Below are positions 36,996 to 42,689 of a stretch of 43,588 nt of DNA, one piece after another. Each line of letters opens with the position of its first letter. Position 1 is the first letter of the stretch. This DNA is from an uncultured Lachnospiraceae bacterium. Its GTDB lineage: Bacteria > Bacillota > Clostridia > Lachnospirales > Lachnospiraceae. Where the stretch lies: NCBI GenBank assembly GCA_947577185.1, contig CANPUE010000020.1:1-43588 (forward strand). The letters are read 5' to 3'. The position numbers were made by a program, and so were the translations under genes. The notes under the pieces were generated by a model. The model was not told the origin of the DNA, made no database searches, and saw only the letters and a list, made by a program, of their open reading frames with translations.

Positions 36996-37040
36996 GCCCA
37001 GATACGGTTCGAAGTAGATAACATAATGATCAACAGTTAT
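36996..37040 (-). repeat. Second copy of an XRE-protein C-terminal segment
   Basis: The bases from 36996 to about 37040 match 38575-38618 at 41 of 44 positions, in the same orientation. Read on the minus strand they encode TVDHYVIYFEPYLGTL, against TVDNYVIYFEPYLGVL in the other copy. It is probably the tail of a lost paralogous regulator; no gene remains here. The rest of 36934-37186 holds nothing I can support. Confidence 0.7.
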
Positions 37041-37186
37041 GTTCATTTTATCTATGAGCGGTGGCTGCGCCTGAAGATGGTACAATATAATTGTTTGTAC
37101 GTAGCATCCTTCGGGGCTGGTGTTCGTTAAAAGCCGTTCCTGTTGGCGCAGGTGCGGTTTTTCTTATGCATTGTCGTAATAGTCTG

Positions 37187-37744
37187 TCAGAACTTATCTA
37201 ACGCAAGAAGTTCAGCAATATTAATTTGCAGATCTTCGTAAATGCAGGAACAAATGATATCATCAAAATCGTATTGGTCTGATTTTTCTTCGTTTTCCAG
37301 ATCGAATACGGTAACAGTCTTTTTCAGGGGATTTACGATCCAGTATTCACGTACACCCGCAGACCGATATTTAAAAAGCTTGACACCATAGTCTATCTGG
37401 CTCGTACTTGGAGAAACGATTTCAATTATCCAGTCCGGAGATCCATCACATCCTCTGTCATTCAGCTTTTTCCTGTCACAGATCACGGAAATATCTGGCT
37501 CAACATAGTTCGTGTCATCCCCGTTCAGAAAAACAGCGAAGGGGGCAGGGTATACTTCACAATCACCATGTTTCGCATCAATGTAATTCGTAATTGTCTG
37601 TGAAAGGCGGTTGACCAGTTTTTGATGAATCCGGCTTGGCGGCACCATGTCGTAGATCCGGCCGTCAATCAGTTCCGCTCTTTGGCCGTCTGGCAGGGCA
37701 TATATGTCTTTGATGGTGTAAATACTCTCTTGATGTAGTGCCAT
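37187..37744 (-). CDS. Uma2 family protein (restriction-endonuclease-like fold)
   Basis: 185 residues from ATG 37744 (AAAGGAGA upstream). The Uma2 (DUF820) motifs are clear: RAELIDGRIYDM, VEPDISVICDRKKL, GSPDWIIEIVSPSTS, KLFKYRSAGVREYWIVNP. The E-PD-ExV pattern corresponds to a PD-(D/E)XK-like core. Abundant in cyanobacteria and present in some Firmicutes; the role is unknown. Confidence 0.9.
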   Translation of the reverse strand: MALHQESIYTIKDIYALPDGQRAELIDGRIYDMVPPSRIHQKLVNRLSQTITNYIDAKHGDCEVYPAPFAVFLNGDDTNYVEPDISVICDRKKLNDRGCDGSPDWIIEIVSPSTSQIDYGVKLFKYRSAGVREYWIVNPLKKTVTVFDLENEEKSDQYDFDDIICSCIYEDLQINIAELLALDKF

Positions 37745-37828
37745 GGGTGAGTCTCCTTTCAATTCCGTATTCCAAAGCAGTGCCAGTGCAATTATAAAAT
37801 ATCCTGTCTATTCTTAGCGGATCATGTT

Positions 37829-37842
37829 ATAATACCCGTTTT
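37829..37842 (+). promoter_or_regulatory. Candidate promoter of small toxin A
   Basis: An extended -10 (ATGT-TATAAT) lies about 45 bases upstream of the peptide start; the -35 is weak. Confidence 0.4.
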
Positions 37843-37870
37843 GTCATACCCAATCCGGCAACGGAAAGGG

Positions 37871-37901
37871 GGGGCATAGTGTGACAGACTTTGTTATATC
37901 C
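37871..37901 (+). repeat. Direct repeat A1 (toxin A translation start)
   Basis: The start region of toxin A (gcatagtgtgacag and ...atatcc) recurs with changes at 38024-38057 on the same strand (gcatacgtgtgacag ... catatcc). Because the antisense RNA is made from the other strand across the second copy, it is complementary to the toxin start region. Confidence 0.75.
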
Positions 37902-38003
37902 GTTTTGGTTGCTGTCGTGGGTGGTGTGATCTGCCATTACATCATCAAGTGGTTAGACGGTAACGACAATGACAACCAGCAAAAAAAGAAAACCCCGGAG
38001 TAG
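37881..38003 (+). CDS. Small membrane peptide, Fst-like type I toxin A
   Basis: 40 residues from GTG 37881, behind a very G-rich site (aaaggggggg). One hydrophobic helix (about 4-21), then HYIIKWLDG, and a charged tail DNDNQQKKKTPE. Length, single helix and the W-L-D ending match Fst/Ldr-type toxins that depolarise membranes. Its stop codon lies inside the terminator. The same peptide core (VCHYIIKWLD) occurs at 41696. Toxicity is inferred from family pattern and RNA context. Confidence 0.7.
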   Translation: MTDFVISVLVAVVGGVICHYIIKWLDGNDNDNQQKKKTPE

Positions 38004-38018
38004 CCGCTCCGGGGTTTG
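37989..38018. terminator. Bidirectional terminator A
   Basis: aaccccggag-tagccg-ctccggggtt, with A-tract and T-tract for both strands. Almost identical to the hairpin at 41614-41643. Confidence 0.9.
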
Positions 38019-38023
38019 TGCTT

Positions 38024-38057
38024 GGTGCATACGTGTGACAGATGCACTGCCATATCC
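38024..38057 (+). repeat. Direct repeat A2 (in antisense RNA A)
   Basis: Degenerate copy of 37871-37901. Shared runs are gcata, gtgtgacag and atatcc, with short gaps between. Confidence 0.75.
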
Positions 38058-38146
38058 ATTTGCCTATGGGCATTATAGCATATGCGGATTGGCTTTGCAC
38101 TATTCTCCGGAGGGTTTAAAAAATATATTTTGGAAAAGGATAGTTT

Positions 38147-38530
38147 TTATTCAAGTACATATTCAGATATTATCTTACCTAATTCGATGATATTACAGTT
38201 TCCTTTAAACTCAAATTTGGCGACAAATCCGTTTGTGAAGAATAATTCCATCTCACAGTCAGCCACCAGTTCAGCGAAACCGGGAGTCTGTACACTAAAA
38301 TATTGAATCTTGGAATAAGGAAGGGTAGAGAAATCTTTTCTCTTTCCGGTAATACCTTGCACATCAATAGTGATAATACGCTTGTTTGTGAAGATTACCT
38401 GATCACGGACTGTTTTGTATGCGCCGATAATATTTTCCCCATTTACAAATAGATTTTTTACGGTCTCCTGTATCTGATCCTCACGGATAGGACTAAGATT
38501 AAATACCGCATTGTTTGAAAAATTAACCAT
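38147..38530 (-). CDS. PH domain-containing protein (bPH_1/YvbH-like)
   Basis: 127 residues from the second ATG (38530), as GAGGA is 7 bases upstream of it; the first ATG at 38536 overlaps the site. A bacterial PH-like barrel: ENIIGAYKTVRDQVIFTNKRIITIDVQG, then TLPYSKIQYFSVQTPG and ELFFTNG. Role unknown. Such proteins are common among small accessory genes of clostridia. Confidence 0.85.
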   Translation of the reverse strand: MVNFSNNAVFNLSPIREDQIQETVKNLFVNGENIIGAYKTVRDQVIFTNKRIITIDVQGITGKRKDFSTLPYSKIQYFSVQTPGFAELVADCEMELFFTNGFVAKFEFKGNCNIIELGKIISEYVLE

Positions 38531-38556
38531 ATACATATCCTCTTTTCTTTAGATTT

Positions 38557-38806
38557 TTATACTAATTCAAGCACGCCCAGATACGGCTCGAAATAGATAA
38601 CATAATTATCAACAGTTACGCTTATCCCATATTTACTCTTGTAGTAAGATAGGGCATCAATTTATTTTATTGTATCAAGCTTAGGATTGGCGGTTCCTAA
38701 TTCGTACTTACGAATTTGAGATTCATACATACCACACTTTTCGCCAAGTTGTTTTTGCGTCATTTTTTTCTTTGCAAAGTTTTCTAATATTATCCGCGAT
38801 TGTCAT
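38557..38806 (-). pseudogene. XRE-family regulator, frameshifted and interrupted
   Basis: From ATG 38806 (GAGGTG upstream) the frame reads MTIADNIRKLCKEK, then breaks at a run of seven A (38769-38763). In the other frame it continues MTQKQLGEKCGMYESQIRKYELGTANPKLDTIK, a cro/C1-type helix-turn-helix. A TAA at 38664-38662 interrupts it. Beyond the stop the same frame goes on as YYKSKYGISVTVDNYVIYFEPYLG to 38557. So there are two lesions, one in a homopolymer. Confidence 0.75.
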
Positions 38807-38924
38807 AATTATCACCTCGATTTTACTATAACATATGTTTATTGATTTGAATAAATATATTTTTATCTTTTTTTGCAATAACAGATAAAATTATAGTTGG
38901 CAGATAAAAAAAATACAGATTATA

Positions 38925-39080
38925 ATGGCACAGGCGTGTATGGGTCCAGTAGATGTAGCTGAAAAGGCAAAAATGCCATTATCAACAGTAAAAAATGTTA
39001 TTGGAGGAAACCTGAGTGTTAAACCAGTAACAATAGGAAAAGTAGCAAAAGCACTTCGAGTAGACGTAACACAAATATAA
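38925..39080 (+). CDS. Small XRE-type helix-turn-helix protein
   Basis: 51 residues starting MAQACMGPVDVAEKAKMP, then STVKNVIGGNLSVKPVTIGKVAKALRVDVTQI: a compact cro/C1 domain with five helices, ending at the usual VDVTQI. The N-terminal helix may start earlier, but the frame upstream has no ATG before a stop at 38886. No clear ribosome binding site, so it may be a remnant. Divergent from the broken XRE gene. Confidence 0.55.
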   Translation: MAQACMGPVDVAEKAKMPLSTVKNVIGGNLSVKPVTIGKVAKALRVDVTQI

Positions 39081-39180
39081 GCAGTTGAGTTCGTAAAGGA
39101 ATTGGAATATGGAAAATAGAAAGAAGCAGGTAATTATCTGCATATGGAATGAAGGAGGTGAGAGAGAGGCTGAAAAAAAT

Positions 39181-39402
39181 TTACCAATTGTACTGGTACG
39201 TGAACCCTACAGCACGCGTTACGTAGTAGTCAGGGTCGTATTTAGATTTTTGGGAAATATGTTCCCACATTTCATCAAAATAATCTTCATCAGGAAAATC
39301 TTCATCTTTTGAAATGGCGTCGGCTAAATCACCAATAGGAAGGTCAACCCCTTTAAAAAGTGCAATCCATGTTTTAAATGTCCAGGGAATCTGTTCATTC
39401 AT
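39181..39402 (-). CDS. YozE-like SAM-domain small protein
   Basis: 73 residues, with the YozE-like pattern of a SAM-like helical domain: TFKTWIALFKGVDLPIGDLADAISKDEDFPDEDYFDEMWEHI. Acidic, soluble. Members are small proteins of unknown function in Firmicutes and their prophages. The ATG at 39402 has only a distant purine-rich site. Confidence 0.65.
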   Translation of the reverse strand: MNEQIPWTFKTWIALFKGVDLPIGDLADAISKDEDFPDEDYFDEMWEHISQKSKYDPDYYVTRAVGFTYQYNW

Positions 39403-39488
39403 AGGTACTCTGTCTCCGTGCTTCTTTACTCGGCTGGTGCAAGCAGCCTGTAAAAAGATTGTATCACGGAAAGCGGGTGGTACGCATA

Positions 39489-39621
39489 TGAAATTAGAAT
39501 ACCTGTATTCGGAAACGAGTAATCATGCAGGAGGGTCTGCAGACAGATTATGGCATGGGACGATGAAAAAGACAATAAATACAGGAAAGCTGTACAAACA
39601 GTCAATCATACTATTTTACTG
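39489..39621 (+). CDS. Short hypothetical protein, weakly supported
   Basis: From an ATG at about 39487-39489, 44 residues (MKLEYLYSETSNHAGGSADRL...). It precedes the better supported 39638 gene by under 20 bases and could be the first gene of a small phage unit, but it has no recognised domain. Confidence 0.3.
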
Positions 39622-39637
39622 AGAGGGTGGTGCGAAA

Positions 39638-39784
39638 ATGCCGAAATTTGATATGGAAGTAACAGATGAACGTTTTGAGTACATAAAGAATCTGCTGGTA
39701 AGGCTGTACGCGGATCAGATCGGAATGGAGGTCAATAGCATCAGAGTCAGGCCGGCAGATCAAAAAACAAAGGAACCGGTGTAA
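39638..39784 (+). CDS. Small phage-type hypothetical protein
   Basis: 48 residues, MPKFDMEVTDERFEYIKNLL... ending RPADQKTKEPV. GAGAGGGTGG lies 7-16 bases upstream of the ATG. Predicted one helix plus a strand. Compact order with the genes on both sides suggests a small accessory unit of a prophage or plasmid-like element. Function unknown. Confidence 0.55.
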   Translation: MPKFDMEVTDERFEYIKNLLVRLYADQIGMEVNSIRVRPADQKTKEPV

Positions 39785-39818
39785 ACCGGATACCGGCGGA
39801 CAAGCAGGGAAAGTGCTT

Positions 39819-39914
39819 ATGAAATATAGAAAAGTATATCGCAAAGACAGACTGCTAGAGGTGCTTAAAGCGAGGGTAGATAAGTATTTTCAGGCAAAAC
39901 CTGAGAAAGGATGA
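39819..39914 (+). CDS. Very short basic hypothetical protein
   Basis: 31 residues, MKYRKVYRKDRLLEVLKARV..., strongly basic with one helix. AGGGAAAG precedes the ATG. It lies 34 bases after the 39638 gene, same strand. Basic single-helix peptides of this size occur among phage-encoded small proteins, but nothing more can be said. Confidence 0.4.
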   Translation: MKYRKVYRKDRLLEVLKARVDKYFQAKPEKG

Positions 39915-39998
39915 AGGAAATGAAGAAGACTTGTAAAGGAGGTTATGCAGTTGAAACAGGGGCGCAGGGGAAAACAGATAGATTTGCGCATTAAAAAA

Positions 39999-40072
39999 TG
40001 GAAGCAATGGGGCTCGAACCCATGGCCTCCCGCTAGTCAGGCGAGCGCTCATCCCAGCTGAGCTATGCTTCC
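39999..40072 (-). tRNA. trnV: tRNA-Val (anticodon GAC)
   Basis: The minus strand folds as a complete tRNA: acceptor GGAAGCA/TGCTTCC with discriminator A, D-arm GCTC-AGCTGGGAT-GAGC, anticodon stem CTCGC/GCGGG (one G-T pair) with loop CTGACTA, so anticodon GAC, and T-arm ATGGG-TTCGAGC-CCCAT. CCA is not encoded. It lies isolated among phage-type genes, with its 3' end pointing to the small-gene cluster. Confidence 0.92.
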
Positions 40073-40285
40073 ATTGATGCCATTATAGCACATAGAATAA
40101 AAAATGCAAAAGAGAATTGTAAAATAGTAGAAGAGCGAAGAAGAGGGGGGATTGTTTTGACAAAAGAATTATTGGAAGATTTTATCGAGTCTATTCCCGA
40201 CAGCATCACAAGGAGGATTTTCCGGATTTGCAAGTTTCACCCAAATCACCAAATCCGGCATTATAATAATAATTAGGGAACCCAG

Positions 40286-40495
40286 AAAGGGAGTTCCGCA
40301 GACAGACAACCATTTGCAGGGGAGAACGTTTAGCGATAGAAGAGCCGTTCGAGGTGGATGGAAAAAAGCTATGTATCCGGGGGCCTTTGTGATCCGTCTG
40401 AAGTCTGCAACTGCTGCTGCTGTCTTTTACAGCGTGCCCGCTGGGATCCGGCTGAGGAAGAGTACTATACAAAGTGGGATGGTTATAAAAATTAA
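40286..40495 (+). pseudogene. Cys-rich small protein remnant
   Basis: One frame gives TICRGERLAIEEPFEVDGKKLCIRGPL then a TGA; the frame two bases on gives CDPSEVCNCCCCLLQRARWDPAEEEYY and ends KWDGYKN. Together they look like one small Cys-rich protein broken by a frameshift. No confident start codon. The rest of 40073-40504 shows only a short open frame from TTG 40156. Confidence 0.35.
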
Positions 40496-40504
40496 TTTGT
40501 AAGG

Positions 40505-40732
40505 GTGAAAGCAAAGACGTATAATGAATTTAAACAGAAAACCATATCCCGGTTGATGAAAACACAGTTTCCGGATGAAGTATGCAAAATCAAAGGGGTT
40601 ACGCCAAAGATTGAGGAGGAACTGGAAAAAGTACTGCTAAAACTGAAATCAGAATATGATATTCGATTGCATTCCATTCTTGTCGAAAAAGCAGGGGATC
40701 ATGATATTTTTGTTGTGGGATATCATGATTGA
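40505..40732 (+). CDS. Hypothetical protein in the decayed phage block
   Basis: 75 residues from GTG 40505 (TAAGG upstream, weak). Two helices with KIEEELEKVLLKLKSEYDIRLHSI, then ILVEKAGDHDIFVVGYHD. No known domain. Just upstream of the HExxH remnant, so it may be a companion phage gene. Confidence 0.45.
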   Translation: MKAKTYNEFKQKTISRLMKTQFPDEVCKIKGVTPKIEEELEKVLLKLKSEYDIRLHSILVEKAGDHDIFVVGYHD

Positions 40733-40838
40733 GTGATAGATATGGCAGTAAATAGGGATGCGGATTTTGAAAATTAATTCAAAAGATGTGTTTTGATTTG
40801 AAAAAAGATATTTTGCCGGAAAATCACTGGAAGACTAC

Positions 40839-41090
40839 ATGGCTCATGAAATGGCACATGTTATGATTTACCAGGATTGCAAAAATGATAAGGAATACTT
40901 TGCGAAATATCGGCAAGTTGAAGAATTGTATGATTCTTTGAAAGGAATCTCCGGATATGCAGATAAGATAAAATCAGGCAATGATGCTTTAGCTGAGGCA
41001 TTTGTCAGGGTACGGAATGGGGAAGAAGTTTCACCGGTCATAAAAAGACTGGTAGAGTCCTATTATGGGAAATGGAGGAAAAAACAGTGA
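40839..41090 (+). pseudogene. C-terminal remnant with HExxH metallopeptidase motif
   Basis: 83 residues beginning MAHEMAHVMIYQD, where HEMAH is a zinc-binding HExxH. The frame is open upstream for about 14 more codons (GKSLEDYMAHE) before a stop near 40794, so the start is an internal ATG and the N-terminal part is lost. The end (SGYADKIKSGNDALAEAFVRVRNGEEV) resembles the C-terminus of phage minor head-associated proteins (from memory). Probably inactive. Confidence 0.55.
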
Positions 41091-41311
41091 GATTAGCGCT
41101 TTGCTGGACATGCAGACATTATCATAATGATGCAGATGGAAAAGAGTTCTGCGATGCTTTTCCCGAAGGCCTTTCCTCTAACAGGATAAAATGGAGCGGC
41201 GGAAACGAGGAATGCGCAGACGGGATCAAATATGAAAATAAAAATGGAGGGTATGAAGAATTTGTACCAGAACCGGACAGCATTCTTGCGAAAATGCACA
41301 GGATAGGATGA
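41072..41311 (+). CDS. Small Cys-rich phage-type protein
   Basis: 79 residues (ATG 41072, overlapping the previous frame by 19 bases; GTG 41087 is an alternative). Pattern CWTCRHYH...FCDAFPEGL...GNEECADGIKYE resembles the CxxC-AFP-GIP family that lies near head genes in Firmicutes phages (recalled, not checked). Four or five Cys may bind a metal. Its neighbour upstream is decayed. Confidence 0.6.
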   Translation: MEEKTVRLALCWTCRHYHNDADGKEFCDAFPEGLSSNRIKWSGGNEECADGIKYENKNGGYEEFVPEPDSILAKMHRIG

Positions 41312-41383
41312 TAAGAGAAAAATTTCAGATGGTATTGCGGATTATAACATCAGAAGGCAAAAAGTGAATTTTATTCAAGATTT

Positions 41384-41413
41384 GAGAGGAACGCTTAATA
41401 ACAGGCGTTCTTT
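41384..41413 (+). terminator. Terminator behind the small Cys-rich gene
   Basis: gaacgc-ttaataacag-gcgttc followed by tttttat. The region between here and 41538 has no supported gene. Confidence 0.65.
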
Positions 41414-41538
41414 TTATATGCCCGAAACCGGATCCTGGGCGTTAAAATTGCAGCGGAATATCTCTTGCGTACAGAGATAAAACAGGCGATGCATTGCAAC
41501 GTTTTCATGACAGAGGACTGGTGAAATGAAAAAGTATC

Positions 41539-41567
41539 TTGTAAAGGAAAACTGCATATGCTATAAT
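41539..41567 (+). promoter_or_regulatory. Promoter of antisense RNA B
   Basis: TTGTAA (41539-41544), 17 bases, TATAAT (41562-41567) with TGC just upstream. The block catatgctataatgcc equals that of the A locus. Confidence 0.75.
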
Positions 41568-41577
41568 GCCAGTAGGC

Positions 41578-41604
41578 AAAAAGATGTAGGTAGTCCATGA
41601 TGGA
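41578..41604 (+). repeat. Direct repeat B1 (in antisense RNA B)
   Basis: aaaaagatgtaggtag plus tccatgatgga, a near copy of 41761-41787 (aaaaagatgtaagtac plus ttccatgatgaa) on the same strand. Confidence 0.85.
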
Positions 41605-41613
41605 CGACAAACG

Positions 41614-41643
41614 AAAACCCCGGAGTAGCCGCTCCGGGGTTTT
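41614..41643. terminator. Bidirectional terminator B
   Basis: aaaaccccggag-tagccg-ctccggggtttt; symmetric tails, shared by the antisense RNA (+) and the toxin B mRNA (-). Confidence 0.92.
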
Positions 41644-41695
41644 CTATTCCTGATTTTGGCAATGGGAAGGCTTAATCCCATAGGCTAGTTACCGG

Positions 41696-41782
41696 CTATT
41701 CATCGTCGTCTAACCATTTGATGATGTAGTGGCAAACCACATCAACCGCAACGGCGATTAAAAAAGATGTAAGTACTTCCAT
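41696..41782 (-). CDS. Small membrane peptide, Fst-like type I toxin B
   Basis: 28 residues: MEVLTSFLIAVAVDVVCHYI then IKWLDDDE. One hydrophobic helix, a Trp-Leu-Asp ending and an acidic tail. Reads behind aaaggggg, as at the A locus. The mRNA should run 50 bases past the stop codon to terminator B. Too short for most gene callers. Fst-like toxin is inferred from pattern, layout and the pairing repeats. Confidence 0.75.
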   Translation of the reverse strand: MEVLTSFLIAVAVDVVCHYIIKWLDDDE

Positions 41783-41787
41783 GATGA
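41761..41787 (+). repeat. Direct repeat B2 (toxin B translation start)
   Basis: Covers the start codon (41780-41782, minus strand) and first codons of toxin B; near copy of B1. Confidence 0.85.
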
Positions 41788-41883
41788 ACACCCCCTTTCT
41801 GTTGCCAGTATAGGGGCGGTAACAAGAGAAGTATACCATAATCTGTCGAAATGAGGAACAAAAAATAATATGACTGAATAGGA

Positions 41884-41908
41884 CGCTTAGAAATAAGCGT
41901 TTTTTTAA
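41884..41908 (+). terminator. Small hairpin with T-tract
   Basis: acgctt-agaaat-aagcgt followed by ttttttt, upstream of the 41940 gene. It would end transcripts entering from the left. Confidence 0.6.
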
Positions 41909-41939
41909 TACAAAATTTAAAAGGAAAGGGAGGACCAAA

Positions 41940-42101
41940 ATGGATGCAGATTATATCCCGCGAAAAGAACGCGAAGAGTTTACTGATCGAATGCTGGGGG
42001 AAAATAAAGTGCTCGAAGATGAAAACGATCGACAGAACCACCGCATTCCCTTTAAGGTTGTGAGCGTCCATCCACTTTTTTTAAAGAAAAACTATTATTG
42101 A
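41940..42101 (+). pseudogene. N-terminal fragment of an XhlA-like small phage protein
   Basis: 53 residues, MDADYIPRKEREEFTDRMLGENKVLEDENDRQNHRI, then an unrelated ending. Phage proteins beginning with this YIPRxExxEF pattern and a coiled coil lie beside holin/lysis genes. AAGGGAGG precedes the ATG. The family usually runs past 80 residues, so this copy is cut off near 42050. A convergent open frame on the minus strand (42210-42052, GTG start) meets it here. Confidence 0.5.
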
Positions 42102-42245
42102 TAATTTTGAGATGTGCTTCATCAGCTATGTAATCGTGCGGCTCAAAGCTGTGATAATTTCTCTTTGCTGCTTCTCCGGTCTTTTGATCTATTGTTCTCC
42201 ATGTAATCACTTCCTATACCCTCCGTTCCTTTGATAAACTAAATA

Positions 42246-42300
42246 TACACTATTTTTTATATGGTTTTTATATGGTGCCTGTTATATAAAGAATAGTGTA
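42246..42300. promoter_or_regulatory. Long inverted repeat overlapping a promoter
   Basis: Arms of 17 bases (42246-42262 and 42284-42300) match at 16 positions around a 21-base centre. The right arm runs into a TATAAT (42299-42304). A repressor operator or a hairpin at a regulated promoter for the 42393 gene is plausible. Confidence 0.5.
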
Positions 42301-42392
42301 TAATGTATAGAAAATAATATAAAATATAAAAAAGTGTAAAACAGTATTATCAGACGAGGCAAGTAAATCTGAAATACGGAAGAGAGGTAATC

Positions 42393-42557
42393 ATGGAACA
42401 TATGGGAATGACAGATAATCAGTATAAGGATTTTGTAGAGGGTATCAAAGAGGATTTAGAAGAACTGAACGAGTACAAGGAATCTGGCGACAACGTGAGA
42501 TATGAAAAGAAGTACAAAAGGCTTATGGATAGGCTGGAAAAAGCCTTAAAAAGATAA
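42393..42557 (+). CDS. Small phage-type helical protein
   Basis: 54 residues, MEHMGMTDNQYKDFVEGIKE, then DLEELNEYKESGDNVRYEKKYKRLMDRLEKALKR: an all-helical, charged coiled-coil protein like small prophage proteins of Firmicutes. AGAGAGGTAATC precedes the ATG. A palindromic promoter lies upstream. It ends 133 bases before the convergent recombinase stop. Confidence 0.6.
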   Translation: MEHMGMTDNQYKDFVEGIKEDLEELNEYKESGDNVRYEKKYKRLMDRLEKALKR

Positions 42558-42689
42558 CAAAGAGAGCGGGCTTGCCACTGCTCTTTTTTATCTCTTGCAA
42601 CAGGGGCTGGCAGTGATGCCGTTTTAATACTAAATACCCGGCTGTCTCTTTTGCGAATCATATCTATAATTATTGGAGTAGTAAAAAGT

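Larger units (their letters stand above)
37985..38065 (-). ncRNA. Antisense RNA A (candidate type I antitoxin)
   Basis: Minus-strand promoter: extended -10 TGC-TATAAT (38077-38072), in the block catatgctataatgcc that is also present at the B locus. A transcript of about 80 bases ends at the shared hairpin 37989-38018. Its 5' half carries direct repeat A2, complementary to the toxin A start region. Confidence 0.65.
41574..41645 (+). ncRNA. Antisense RNA B (candidate type I antitoxin)
   Basis: A predicted transcript of about 70 bases from the promoter at 41539-41567 to the hairpin 41614-41643. It carries direct repeat B1 (41578-41604), complementary to the start region of toxin B. A small hairpin gtcca-tga-tggac (41593-41605) lies in the repeat. 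Size and layout match RNAII of par loci. Confidence 0.72.

Noticed and set aside
39109..39312. Plus-strand frame opposite the YozE-like gene
   Set aside because: No domain, hydrophobic random tail, and it overlaps a better supported gene.
42052..42210. 52-residue minus-strand frame from GTG 42210
   Set aside because: It has a fair ribosome site (GGAGGG), but overlaps another fragment and has no recognised family; noted only as convergent debris.
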